64,000 nucleotides of DNA from Bradyrhizobium diazoefficiens USDA 110 (GTDB lineage Bacteria > Pseudomonadota > Alphaproteobacteria > Rhizobiales > Xanthobacteraceae), in assembly GCF_000011365.1 (NCBI RefSeq), contig NC_004463.1:7612001-7676000 (forward strand), given 5' to 3'. A model generated the notes under the pieces. The model had not been told where the DNA came from and did not search any database. It saw only the letters and a list, made by a program, of their open reading frames with translations. Below, piece after piece: positions 47,238 through 56,363 of this stretch (the first letter of the stretch is position 1; each line of letters opens with the position of its first letter). The position numbers and the translations under genes were made by a program.

Positions 47238-48053
47238 ATGGCCTTGCTTGAATTGCGGGACGGCACCGAGCTTTATTACAAGGACTGGGGAAGCGGAAAG
47301 CCGATCCTGTTCAGCCATGGCTGGCCGCTCAGCGCGGACATGTGGGACGCGCAGATGCTTTTCTTCGCCGAGCGCGGTTATCGAACGGTGGCGTTCGACC
47401 GCAGGGGCTTCGGCCGGTCGAGCCAGCCCTGGACGGGCTACGACTACGACACCTTCGCCGACGACATCGCTGACATCGTTAATCATCTCAACCTGAAGGA
47501 TGTGACGCTGGTCGGATTCTCCATGGGCGGCGGAGACATCGCGCGCTACGTGGCGCGGCACGGCACGTCGCGGGTCGCCAAATTCGTCCTGCTCAGCGCC
47601 GTGACGCCCCTCTTCGTCAAGACCGCGGACCATGACGGTGTCGACAAGTCGGTGTTCGACGGCATCAAGGCCGGCCTGGTGAAGGACCGTGCGCAATTCC
47701 TCGACGACTTCAGCCCCCTCTTCTACGGCACCAACCACGGCACGAAGGTGTCGCAAGGCGTCTTCAAGCAGACCCTTCAGATCGCGCTTCAGGCGTCGGT
47801 CAAGGCGACCATCGATTGCGTGACCGCGTTCTCGGAAACCGACTTCCGGCCAGACATGGCCAAAATCGACGTGCCCACCCTGGTGATTCACGGCGAGGAC
47901 GATCAGGTCGTGCCGTTCCCCTACACGGGCAAGCTGGCCGCCGAGATGATCAAGGGCGCCAAGCTGAAGATTTATCCGGGCGCTCCGCACGCAACGGCGA
48001 CGACGCATGCCGACCAGGTCAACGCAGACCTCCTCGCGTTCCTGAAGGCCTAA
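47238..48053 (+). CDS. Alpha/beta hydrolase, cofactor-free haloperoxidase/esterase type
   Basis: This 271-residue enzyme begins MALLELRDGTELYYKDWGSGKPILFSHGWPLSADMW. The nucleophile elbow is GFSMGGGD (Ser near residue 97), the acid is probably in VIHGEDDQVVPF and the histidine in YPGAPHATATTH. This matches the non-heme chloroperoxidase/arylesterase group; the natural substrate is unknown. CAGGAGC precedes the ATG. It is 13 bp before the isochorismatase-like gene and probably cotranscribed. Confidence 0.9.
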   Translation: MALLELRDGTELYYKDWGSGKPILFSHGWPLSADMWDAQMLFFAERGYRTVAFDRRGFGRSSQPWTGYDYDTFADDIADIVNHLNLKDVTLVGFSMGGGDIARYVARHGTSRVAKFVLLSAVTPLFVKTADHDGVDKSVFDGIKAGLVKDRAQFLDDFSPLFYGTNHGTKVSQGVFKQTLQIALQASVKATIDCVTAFSETDFRPDMAKIDVPTLVIHGEDDQVVPFPYTGKLAAEMIKGAKLKIYPGAPHATATTHADQVNADLLAFLKA

Positions 48054-48066
48054 CCGGAGAAAGTCG

Positions 48067-48699
48067 ATGGCCCCGAATCCGCTTCATCTGCTCGAGCCCA
48101 GGGACTGCGCCCTGCTCTTGATCGACCAACAGGCCGGCCTGGCTTTCGGAGTGGGGTCGATCGACCGGCAGGTTCTCATGAACAGCGTGGTCGCGCTCGC
48201 GAAGACCGCGACCGTGTTCGGCCTGCCGGTCGTCGCCTCCACCTCGGCGACGAAAGTGTACAGCGGGCCGCTGATGCCGGCGGTCAAGGCGGCGCTTCCA
48301 GGCGTCGAGCCGATCGACCGGCGCAGCATGAGCATGTGGGAAGACGACAAGGCGCGCGCGGCCGTTCTGGCCACCGGTCGAAGCCGCCTGATCGTTTCGG
48401 GTCTGCTGACCGAGGCATGCGTGACGTTCGCGGTGCTTTCTGCACTGTCAGCCGGCTTGGAAGTCTACGTCGTCGGCGACGCCTGCGGAGGATTGACGAC
48501 TGCGAGTCACGAACTGGCTCTCGGCCGGATGCAGGCCGCAGGCGCCCGCCTCACATCCTGGATCCAGGTTCTGCTCGAGATGCAGCGCGATTGGACGAGG
48601 CACGAAACCTACGATGGCGCACGCGCCATCGTCGAATCTCATGCCGGAGGATACGGGATCGGCCTGGCCTACGCCCGCGACATGATCCGACCCGCTTGA
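48067..48699 (+). CDS. Isochorismatase-family cysteine hydrolase
   Basis: This 210-residue protein has Asp in CALLLIDQQAGLAF, Lys in STSATKVYSGPL and the nucleophile Cys in VSGLLTEACVTF, the isochorismatase-like triad. It is related to the YcaC-type protein at 46273 but not identical in sequence, so the locus holds two such enzymes on opposite strands. CCGGAGA lies before the ATG. The substrate is unknown. Confidence 0.88.
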   Translation: MAPNPLHLLEPRDCALLLIDQQAGLAFGVGSIDRQVLMNSVVALAKTATVFGLPVVASTSATKVYSGPLMPAVKAALPGVEPIDRRSMSMWEDDKARAAVLATGRSRLIVSGLLTEACVTFAVLSALSAGLEVYVVGDACGGLTTASHELALGRMQAAGARLTSWIQVLLEMQRDWTRHETYDGARAIVESHAGGYGIGLAYARDMIRPA

Positions 48700-48717
48700 G
48701 ACAGGATCCTGCTTGCG

Positions 48718-49656
48718 TCAGCCCTCGGAGCGGGCCCTTCGCCATGCTCCGGGGCTGGCCCCCACGTTGCGGGAAAACACCCGGGTGAAGTAGCTCTGGT
48801 CGCCAAAGCCGCAGATCAGTGCAATGTCGGCGAGCGGAAGCTTGGTGCTCAGCATGAGGCGCTTCGCCTCGTCGATGCGAAGCTGGGACAGGAATTCGTG
48901 CGGGGCAACGCCCGTGCTGCGCCGGAACGATCTGGCGAAGTGGCTTGGCGTCAACTTGCATTCGGCGGCGACGTCGGCAATCGTCAGATTGCTGGCGAGA
49001 CGCGCTCGCATGATTTCCTTGGCGCGACGCTCCTGCCAGGGGGCAAGGCCTCCACCCGCAGCTTTTCCTTGTGGGCGCATTCCGCCATAGGTTTGGGCGA
49101 AATGGGCCAGAACACTCAACCCGATCTGATCGACGAAGAGCTGATTGCTCGTCGGATCCTGCTCCACCGCACTGAGCAGAACGCTGGACAGGGTCGACAG
49201 GAAGGGGTCACGCTGATCCCTGCTCCATTTGAGCGTCGAGATCGGTTTGGCCCCGTGCTCACGGGCAAACTCGTCGAGGGCCGTCTGGGGCACGTAGTAT
49301 TGAACGGCATCGAACGGGCCTTTGAACTCACATTGAGGGTTGTCCATCAGATTGATGACGCTCACGGTCCCCGCACCGAAAGCTCCCGAATATCTCGGTC
49401 GTCCAGCGAGCCAACAGGAATGCCGATCGAGGTCACCGAGCTGTTGCAGGATGCTGAAGGCCGGTTCGGAAGGAATGACCGCGGTCCGCTCCCGAACGAA
49501 TTGAGAGCAGGTCAGCCGGGTCATCGCCAGTGCCAACTGCCCTTCGCGCTTGATGCGCAGCAGGCAGTCACCCTCCATTCCCAGGTGCTGGCTGAGGCGA
49601 CGACCGTAGAAGCCGCCGGTCGTACTATCAGACTCTTCCATCATCGGGGTATTCAA
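48718..49656 (-). CDS. AraC-family transcriptional regulator
   Basis: This 312-residue protein has a C-terminal AraC DNA-binding domain with two helix-turn-helix units: LTIADVAAECKLTPSHFARSF and LPLADIALICGFGDQSYFTRVFSR, ending in GASPGAWRR. The N-terminal 190 residues are an effector-type domain (FKGPFDAVQYYVPQTALDEFA) found in several AraC regulators of aromatic or hydrolase genes. It is convergent with the isochorismatase-like gene (18 bp apart) and probably controls the divergent YcaC/hydrolase operons. Confidence 0.9.
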   Translation of the reverse strand: MNTPMMEESDSTTGGFYGRRLSQHLGMEGDCLLRIKREGQLALAMTRLTCSQFVRERTAVIPSEPAFSILQQLGDLDRHSCWLAGRPRYSGAFGAGTVSVINLMDNPQCEFKGPFDAVQYYVPQTALDEFAREHGAKPISTLKWSRDQRDPFLSTLSSVLLSAVEQDPTSNQLFVDQIGLSVLAHFAQTYGGMRPQGKAAGGGLAPWQERRAKEIMRARLASNLTIADVAAECKLTPSHFARSFRRSTGVAPHEFLSQLRIDEAKRLMLSTKLPLADIALICGFGDQSYFTRVFSRNVGASPGAWRRARSEG

Positions 49657-49877
49657 AGCTATCCATCATTGGATATGCCGCCATCATGAGTCCGAAGGAC
49701 CACCTGCAGATCACGTCCGCCGCACCGATTTTCCTCTTAGAGCGATAGTCGTCCTCGTTCAAGTCACCGATCCGACAGTGGCGTGTCAGCAGGAAAATCG
49801 ATCGCAAAACGAAACGATGACCCAGCATAGGTGACATTTGGCGGACTTGATAATCCGCTCCAATTCCACTTTATCTG

Positions 49878-49890
49878 TGAAACGGTTTCA
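49878..49890. promoter_or_regulatory. Palindrome just before the LysR gene
   Basis: TGAAAC-G-GTTTCA is a perfect 6-bp inverted repeat ending 14 bases before the ATG at 49905, so it probably overlaps the leader or promoter of the regulator. It resembles LacI-type half-sites as much as LysR sites. The regulator is not known. Confidence 0.35.
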
Positions 49891-49904
49891 TAGATGGATA
49901 CACG

Positions 49905-50894
49905 ATGGATAATCGCATCGGGGAAATGCAGGTCTTCCTCCGTGTGGTGGAAGCCCAGAGCTATTCCGAGGCAGCCCGTCGACTGTTGATGACACCGTCA
50001 ACCGTCAGCAAGCTCATCGGAAGGATCGAGGCGCGGCTCGGCGTCAGACTGTTCGAGCGTTCGACGCGGCGGCTGTCGCTGACGTCAGAGGGTCGGATGT
50101 ACCACGACAAGAGTGTTGCACTGCTGGCCGAACTCGATGGCATCGAACGCGGCATTTCTCGGGGTGCAGCGGCGGCCGGCGGGACGATCCGGGTCAACAC
50201 CACGGTGTCCTTCGGCATTTTCGGCCTCGAGCCTCTGCTCCCCGCCTTTTGGCAAGCACACCCTGAGATCGTGGTCGACATCTCGCTCTCCGACGAAATC
50301 GTCGACATGTACCTCGACCGGACCGATGTCGCCTTCCGGGTCGGGCCGTTGCAAGCCTCCGCGATGGTTGCCCGACGCATCGGGGTCGTCAAAAGAAGGA
50401 TCGTCGCATCTCCAGACTACATAAATCGGCTAGGTGAGCCAAAAAGGGTTCAGGACCTTTCACGTCACAACTGCCTGGGATTCAATTTCCGGCGCTCTGC
50501 CCCGGTCTGGCCTCTGAAGGAGAGCGGGCGAATTGCCGACCGGGCAATCAGCGGCTCGCTGCTCGCAAACAACGCTCAAAGCCTGCGGCGAATGGCAATC
50601 GCGGGCATCGGCCTTGCAAGGCTCGCCGACTATCACGTCCGCGACGACATATCGGCTGGCCGCCTGGTCGAGGTTCTCAAGGGCACGGCAGGTGACGAGG
50701 AACAAATTCATGCGCTTTATCACGGTGGACCGCGGCTGCCCTTTCGCGTGAGAGCATTCCTTGACTTCATGTGCCCGCGACTGACCGATTTCATGGAAGG
50801 TCGGGCTCGCGATGGTCGACAGGCAGTTCAAGCGAGCGGAGGCAGGATCGCCGCCAGTTCGGCGCGACGCTCTTCGAGAAAGGCGGGAAGCTGA
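49905..50894 (+). CDS. LysR-family transcriptional regulator
   Basis: This 329-residue protein starts with the LysR helix-turn-helix (MQVFLRVVEAQSYSEAARRLLMTPSTVSKLIGRIEARLG). The periplasmic-binding-type effector domain runs to about residue 300 (RVNTTVSFGIFGLEPLLPAF, then MAIAGIGLARLADYHV). The last 30 residues (rich in R, S, A) extend past the normal end and overlap the end of the convergent VOC gene by 67 bp. It may regulate the VOC and hydrolase genes to the right. Confidence 0.9.
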   Translation: MDNRIGEMQVFLRVVEAQSYSEAARRLLMTPSTVSKLIGRIEARLGVRLFERSTRRLSLTSEGRMYHDKSVALLAELDGIERGISRGAAAAGGTIRVNTTVSFGIFGLEPLLPAFWQAHPEIVVDISLSDEIVDMYLDRTDVAFRVGPLQASAMVARRIGVVKRRIVASPDYINRLGEPKRVQDLSRHNCLGFNFRRSAPVWPLKESGRIADRAISGSLLANNAQSLRRMAIAGIGLARLADYHVRDDISAGRLVEVLKGTAGDEEQIHALYHGGPRLPFRVRAFLDFMCPRLTDFMEGRARDGRQAVQASGGRIAASSARRSSRKAGS

Positions 50895-51751
50895 AGTTGC
50901 TGGCCGAGCTGCTCCGGCGCCTCGTCGACCGCAAAACCCGGGCCGTCGGTCGCGATCTCGAAAAGCACGCCGCAGGGTGCGCGGAAGCCGACCGCGTTCA
51001 GGTAGGTCCGCTCGATGGGATCGCTCACCACGATGCCGTACACCGACTGGAGTTTCTCGACCATCTCCGATCGATCGTCGAGATTGCTCGCGCGGAAGGC
51101 GACGTGCCGGATGGTGCCGCCGCCGAGGCGCCCCCGCGATGACTTTCCGATCATGCGCAAGGTGATCGTCCCGCCCGGACCGTCATGAGCCACGAAGCGC
51201 ATGGCGCCGTTTCTCTGAGAGACCAGCTGGAAATCGAAAACCTTCTGGAGGATGTCGATGGTCTCATCCTCCTCGCGGACATTCAGCGTGACGCCATGAA
51301 GGCCGCGCAGCGCGAGATCGGCCTTGGAGTTTGGGTCCGCCTGCCCCGATCGTCCCTCCCATGTCTCGATCAGCGAGAGGGCCGTACCATCGGGATCCGA
51401 GAAACAGAGCGTACGCTCGCCGAAGGGCGACACCTCCGATCGATAGGGCACACCCGCAGAAGCGAGCCGATCGGCCCACCCGTCGAGTGAATCCCCTGCG
51501 ACGCGGAAGGCGGTCTGCACCACCTCGCCGGCGCCGGTCAGCCCCGGCGTCACGCAATTCCAGGCCAGCGTGCTCATTACGGTGCCCGGATTTCCGACGT
51601 CGTCGCCGTAGTAGACGTGGTAACTGCCGGGGTCGTCATAGCAGACGGTCTTCTTGACCCGATTGAGCGACAGCACACCCGCGTAGAAGCCGCCGGCGCG
51701 CCGCACGTCGCCGATGATTGCTGTGACGTGATGAAGTCCCCGTGCGTTCAC
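50828..51751 (-). CDS. VOC-family ring-cleaving dioxygenase-like protein
   Basis: This 307-residue protein has two VOC modules. The first begins ARGLHHVTAIIGDVRRAGGFYAGVLSL, and the second, near residue 148, begins LRGLHGVTLNVREEDETIDILQKVF. Likely metal ligands are His in HHVT, His in RHVAFR and Glu in GVLFEIATDGPGF. This is the LinE/PcpA-type or glyoxalase-type dioxygenase layout. The start is taken as GTG at 51751 because homology begins there; an upstream in-frame ATG at 51853 adds 34 non-conserved residues. Confidence 0.82.
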   Translation of the reverse strand: MNARGLHHVTAIIGDVRRAGGFYAGVLSLNRVKKTVCYDDPGSYHVYYGDDVGNPGTVMSTLAWNCVTPGLTGAGEVVQTAFRVAGDSLDGWADRLASAGVPYRSEVSPFGERTLCFSDPDGTALSLIETWEGRSGQADPNSKADLALRGLHGVTLNVREEDETIDILQKVFDFQLVSQRNGAMRFVAHDGPGGTITLRMIGKSSRGRLGGGTIRHVAFRASNLDDRSEMVEKLQSVYGIVVSDPIERTYLNAVGFRAPCGVLFEIATDGPGFAVDEAPEQLGQQLQLPAFLEERRAELAAILPPLA

Positions 51752-52044
51752 GCAGTTGCTGCCTGATCCTCGATCCCGAAGCCGTCCGTTCGGGGTACCA
51801 TGTCCACCTCGCGGATCCTCGTTCTCCCTTGCGTTGCTGGTCGTTACGAACATGCAATCCCGAACATCGCCGCGCGTCTTGGACTTTTTCCCGATCTTGG
51901 AACCGCCGCCAGGGTAAAATTCGGTGCCCCAACCGACCGTTTCCGCAACTACAGCGACGCAATCGTGCAAAACGCCGTGACAACCTGCAATCAGTCCCCT
52001 CCGACTTGACCAAGGATCGTGCCCGGAAACCTCTTACTCCGGGC

Positions 52045-52917
52045 ATGACATCCGTGACCACCATTCGTCGCGCAACCTGCCGAGCAAACGGCATCCGCCA
52101 GTTCTATCTGGAGGCTGGGGCCGGTCCTCCGATCGTGCTGTTGCACGGCTTCCCGGAGACCAGCTTCGCCTGGCGTTTCCAGATACCGGCGCTTGCCCCC
52201 CACTACCGGGTAATCGCGCCGGACCTGCGCGGATACGGCGAGACCGACAAACCGCCGAACGGCTACGACAAGAGGACGATGGCCAACGACATCGTCGAGC
52301 TCTTGAAGACACTCGGCGTGGGGCGCGTGGCACTGATCGGACACGATCGCGGCGCGCGGGTCGCGACCCGCCTGGTCAAGGACCACCCGGATCTGGTCGA
52401 TCGCCTCGTCGTCATGGATAACGTTCCAACCCGCATCGTCGCGCGCGAGATGACTGCGAAAGTCGCCCGCGAATACTGGTTCTTCATGTTCCACCAGATC
52501 CCCGACCTGCCGGAGGCACTGATCGCGGGACGCGAGGACATCTGGCTTCGTCACTTCTTTTCCGACTGGTGCCACGACCCGATGACGATCTCCGGCGAGG
52601 CGTTCGAGACCTACGTGAAGTCCTACAGCGCGCCTGGCGCCGTACGGGGCGCGATGTCCGACTATCGCGCCAGCGCAGAAGACATCGCGCAGGATCTCGA
52701 GGACGCGGAGCAGAAGATCCGGTGTCCCGTGCTGTCCCTTTGGGGTGAAGACTTCGGCGCCGTCGGCCGTCTCTTCGACATGAAGGCGGTCTGGAGCGAG
52801 ATGGCGGAAACCCTCTCGGTCGCCCCGATCGAACGTTGCGGCCATCTTCCGCAGGAAGAACAACCGGAAGCGGTCAACAAGCTTCTTCTCGATTTTCTGA
52901 AGGGCTGGAACGGATGA
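52045..52917 (+). CDS. Alpha/beta hydrolase, haloacetate dehalogenase/epoxide hydrolase type
   Basis: This 290-residue enzyme has VLLHGFPETSFAW (oxyanion region), APDLRGYGETDKP, the nucleophile aspartate in GHDRGARVATR, and a C-terminal histidine in ERCGHLPQEEQPE. An Asp nucleophile in HDRGAR is typical of fluoroacetate dehalogenases and epoxide hydrolases. The precise substrate is open. Start 52045 (MTSVTTIRRA) is before the conserved domain; a 293-bp divergent region separates it from the VOC gene. It is 65 bp before the MBL-fold gene. Confidence 0.85.
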   Translation: MTSVTTIRRATCRANGIRQFYLEAGAGPPIVLLHGFPETSFAWRFQIPALAPHYRVIAPDLRGYGETDKPPNGYDKRTMANDIVELLKTLGVGRVALIGHDRGARVATRLVKDHPDLVDRLVVMDNVPTRIVAREMTAKVAREYWFFMFHQIPDLPEALIAGREDIWLRHFFSDWCHDPMTISGEAFETYVKSYSAPGAVRGAMSDYRASAEDIAQDLEDAEQKIRCPVLSLWGEDFGAVGRLFDMKAVWSEMAETLSVAPIERCGHLPQEEQPEAVNKLLLDFLKGWNG

Positions 52918-52982
52918 AATCCTCAACCGCACCATGTCATGCCGTCGACTGAACCGGGACACCTGGCGATGAGGAGACAAGG

Positions 52983-53999
52983 ATGAAGCCGATCCGCACC
53001 GTCGCGATGTTGACATTCGTATCCCTGCTGTCTCACGGCCAGGTGCATGCCGGCGCTCCCCAGGTACGCACCCAGGCGCCGGGCTTCTATCGCATCATGC
53101 TCGGGCGCATGGAGATAACGGCCTTGCTCGACGGGACCCATCCGTTTCCAGTCCACGACGTGATGACCAGGAACGAGACGATGCCGGGCGGAGACCGGAA
53201 AGCCGTGAAGCTCGCGGAAAGCCATCCCGGTAGAGGGGATGCCGTGCTCGCCGCCTCCGATCTCGCAGCTCCCGTGGAAGGTTCGATCAATGCCTTCTTG
53301 GTCAACACGGGAGACAGGCTCATTCTGATCGACAGCGGCGCCGGCAGCCTCTATGGCGCATGTTGCGGGCACCTTCTCGAAAATCTGCGCGCGTCCGGAT
53401 ACAGACCGGAGCAGATCGACGAGATCTATCTCACGCACTTGCATGCCGATCACGTCGGCGGCATCGCTCCAGAAGGAAAGCCTGCGTTTGCCAATGCAAC
53501 CATAAGGGTCAACCAGAAGGACCTCGACTACTGGCTCGACGCCAAGAACGAGAGTGAAGCTCCCAAATTCCTCAAGCCGATGTTCGAAGGCGATCGCGCC
53601 TCGTTGAAGCCCTACAGGGAATCCGGCCGGCTGAAGCCCTTCTCGGAAGGTCAGGAGCTTTCGCCGGGGATTCGTGCAATTCCTACTCCCGGGCACACCC
53701 CAGGACACACCTCGTACGAGGTCTCGAGCGGAGGGCAAACATTGCTTGTCTGGGGCGATCTCGTCCATGTTGCGCCGATCCAGTTTCCCGATCCCGCCGT
53801 GACCGTGACTTACGACAGCAATCCGCTGTCGGCGGAACTGGAACGCACGGCAGCCTTCGCTCGGCCCGCGCGGACGTCGACGTGGATCGCGGCGGCTCAC
53901 ATCGCCTTTCCTGGAATCGGACATATCCGCTCGGTCGATGGCCGGTTCGAGTGGCTACCGGCGAACTACACCACCGTGTTGAAACCGACGAACGACTGA
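52983..53999 (+). CDS. Exported MBL-fold metallo-hydrolase
   Basis: This 338-residue protein has a signal peptide (VAMLTFVSLLSHGQVHAG) and the metallo-beta-lactamase zinc motif HLHADHVGG (near residue 155), with further ligands in PTPGHTPGHTSY, WGDLVH and AAHIAFPGIGH. The fold suits quorum-quenching lactonases, phosphonate or sulfatase-like hydrolases. AGGAGAC lies upstream of the ATG. It is probably in one unit with the hydrolase before it and the exporter after it. Confidence 0.87.
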   Translation: MKPIRTVAMLTFVSLLSHGQVHAGAPQVRTQAPGFYRIMLGRMEITALLDGTHPFPVHDVMTRNETMPGGDRKAVKLAESHPGRGDAVLAASDLAAPVEGSINAFLVNTGDRLILIDSGAGSLYGACCGHLLENLRASGYRPEQIDEIYLTHLHADHVGGIAPEGKPAFANATIRVNQKDLDYWLDAKNESEAPKFLKPMFEGDRASLKPYRESGRLKPFSEGQELSPGIRAIPTPGHTPGHTSYEVSSGGQTLLVWGDLVHVAPIQFPDPAVTVTYDSNPLSAELERTAAFARPARTSTWIAAAHIAFPGIGHIRSVDGRFEWLPANYTTVLKPTND

Positions 54000-54074
54000 C
54001 GCGACGCTCGGATTCTCGAGCATTTTGATCCGACACCGCCAGCCTTGCGCGGGTTCGATGGTTTGAGTGAATCA

Positions 54075-55733
54075 ATGCCCCTATCCAACGAAAAGCCGGA
54101 TCCATCGTCGACGGTGCCCGACACTTCCCCGTGGATCGCGTTTCGGCACACCACGTTCACGGTTGTCTGGATCGCAACCGTCGTCGCCAACGTCGGCACC
54201 TGGATGTACAACGCTGCGTCCGGATGGCTGATGACCAGCCTCGATGCCAATCCCCTCACCGTCTCCCTGGTTCAGGTCGCGAGCAGCCTTCCGATGTTCC
54301 TGTTCGCGCTGCCGGCTGGCGCGCTGGCGGATACTGTCGACAAACGCCGTTTTCTGATTGGTTGTGAAATCGTCCTTACAATCATCGCGGCAGCAAGTGC
54401 GGTGCTCGTCGGGCTTAACCTCGTCACTCCGCCCATCCTTCTGCTGTTCACGTTTCTGCTCGGCGCCGGCGCTGCGTTCACCGCGCCCGCATGGCAGTCG
54501 GTTGTCCCTCAGCTTGTCCCGAGGCAAGACCTGGCCGCGGCCGTGGCCGGCAACGGCGTAGGCGTCAACATCAGCAGAGCCATCGGGCCGGCGCTGGGTG
54601 GCGCCGTCATCGGCGGGTTCGGCATCGCGGCCCCCTTCTGGATCAATGCTCTGAGCAATTTCGCCGTGATCGGAGCGCTCCTGTGGTGGCGCCCGGCGTC
54701 TTCGCAAGGCAGCGCGCTTCCACCGGAACGTCTCGCTGGCGCCATGGTGATCGGCTTCCGCCATGCGCGATTCAATCCGAAGCTTCGTGCGACACTCGTC
54801 AGGGCGGCGGCGTTCTTCTTCTTCGCGAGCGCCTATTGGGCACTGCTCCCCCTCGTGGCGCGCAATCAGATCGCGGGCGGTCCAGCACTCTACGGCATCT
54901 TGCTCGGAGCGATCGGCGTGGGTGCCGTCATCGGTGCGTTCATACTGCCCTGGATGAGGACAACCTTCGGGCCCAACGGGCTCGTTGCGGCCGGCACCGC
55001 CGGCACGGCGCTTAGTCTGATCCTCCTGGGCATCGCGCGTCACGCGGAGATCGGACTTGCGGCGTGCCTGATCGCCGGTATCTCATGGATCGGCGTCCTT
55101 GCGACGGTCAATGTCTCAGTTCAGGTCTCACTGCCGGACTGGGTGCGCGGCCGGGGGTTGGCGATCTTCGTCACCGTGTTCTTCGGCGCGATGACCGCTG
55201 GCAGCGCGCTCTGGGGTCAAATTGCCTCTGGACTCGGCTTGCCTACGGCGCACTTCCTAGCCGCTGCGGGCGCAGTCGCAGGAATCGCGTTGACCTGGCG
55301 CTGGAAGCTTCAAACCGGTGCAGGCATCGATCTTGCGCCCTCGATGCACTGGCCCTCACCTGTCTTGGCAATCGAGGCAGACGCGGACCGCGGGCCAGTC
55401 CTGATTACGGTCGAGTACCGCATCTCCGCGGAGCGCCGCGAAGCCTTCCTCGTCTCCATCAGAGACTTGGAGCAACAACGAAGGCGTGATGGCGCATATT
55501 CCTGGGACGTCTTCGAAGACGCCGCCGAGAGCGGACGCTTTCTGGAGACGTTTATGGTCGCGTCTTGGCTTGAGCACTTGCGGCAACACCAGCGCGTGAC
55601 CAATACCGACAGGGCCGTTCAGGACGCCATCCGCAAATTCGGCGCCGCGGCCGAGCCCAAGGTCGCCCATCTCATCGCCGCCAATTTTCGGCAAACCGGC
55701 TTAGGCACGCCCAGCAAACAGTCGTTGCCGTAG
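54075..55733 (+). CDS. MFS exporter with C-terminal ABM-like domain
   Basis: This 552-residue protein is of the MFS_3/enterobactin-exporter-like type: about twelve membrane helices to residue 410 (AFRHTTFTVVWIATVVANVGTW; LVQVASSLPMFLFALPAGALADTVDKRRFL). A soluble tail of about 130 residues follows, with the pattern of a dimeric alpha/beta-barrel domain (VLITVEYRISAERREAFLVSIRDLEQ, then MVASWLEHLRQHQRVTNTD). The fused form is common for this MFS subgroup. The start at 54075 (MPLSNEKPD) was preferred over an upstream TTG. The substrate is unknown. Confidence 0.85.
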   Translation: MPLSNEKPDPSSTVPDTSPWIAFRHTTFTVVWIATVVANVGTWMYNAASGWLMTSLDANPLTVSLVQVASSLPMFLFALPAGALADTVDKRRFLIGCEIVLTIIAAASAVLVGLNLVTPPILLLFTFLLGAGAAFTAPAWQSVVPQLVPRQDLAAAVAGNGVGVNISRAIGPALGGAVIGGFGIAAPFWINALSNFAVIGALLWWRPASSQGSALPPERLAGAMVIGFRHARFNPKLRATLVRAAAFFFFASAYWALLPLVARNQIAGGPALYGILLGAIGVGAVIGAFILPWMRTTFGPNGLVAAGTAGTALSLILLGIARHAEIGLAACLIAGISWIGVLATVNVSVQVSLPDWVRGRGLAIFVTVFFGAMTAGSALWGQIASGLGLPTAHFLAAAGAVAGIALTWRWKLQTGAGIDLAPSMHWPSPVLAIEADADRGPVLITVEYRISAERREAFLVSIRDLEQQRRRDGAYSWDVFEDAAESGRFLETFMVASWLEHLRQHQRVTNTDRAVQDAIRKFGAAAEPKVAHLIAANFRQTGLGTPSKQSLP

Positions 55734-56363
55734 ATGCTGATCTGCCGACGTTGGGGCGCTACCACCTAGCGTTAGAAATCGTACAAAATCGTAGTTTGGA
55801 GCGCAAAATCTGAGCCTTGGTAGCGGGTGACCGCTATCGTCCGCCTATCCTTGCGTCCCAAGCTCGGGCAAGTCGCCAACTTGAAGAGCACGCCGTAACG
55901 GCCGAGCGCGACCATCCCAAAACTGACTCTGCGTTGATTTGTCTTGATCTCCCAGTGCACACGTCGTGCACACGACACCGACTACCCCCGACAGTTAGGA
56001 CTTTTCCTAAGGTTAGATCGGTCCGCTCGTCTCAATTTGCCGCCCCACCTCGTGCATAGCTTGGTCGAGTACCCGGAACCCCGGTAGATTTCCTCGCGCG
56101 CATTCTTCTGCGCGTCATAGATCCTGATCTGGAGCATGGGAGAACACTTCTTTAGTTTTTCTCCACCTCCCTGGCGCAGTTACGAATTCCGCGCCAGCAA
56201 AGGCTGTAACCGCACCCGAACGGATGTAGCCGATGTTACGGGTGCCAGACGAAGCGCCATATCCGAACTGACGACTGGGCATTCGACCTTCCCAGGATGA
56301 CATTCTGTCCGGAGTGCAGAACCCGTCTGATCGCGCGGAGCGATTGCGATGAGGGAGGCTACG
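55734..56363. other. Gene-free region upstream of the glycine-rich protein gene
   Basis: Small open frames exist on both strands but none looks protein-like. The clear feature is TTAGGA-CTTT-TCCTAA at 55995-56010, a perfect 6-bp inverted repeat, about 350 bases before the next start codon. Two GTGCAC hexamers five bases apart lie at 55955-55971. Composition is less G+C-rich than the neighbours. A long 5' leader or regulatory region is possible. Confidence 0.45.

Noticed and set aside
55955..55971. Two GTGCAC hexamers five bases apart
   Set aside because: GTGCAC is self-complementary and short; two copies near each other in G+C-rich DNA are not strong evidence of an operator.
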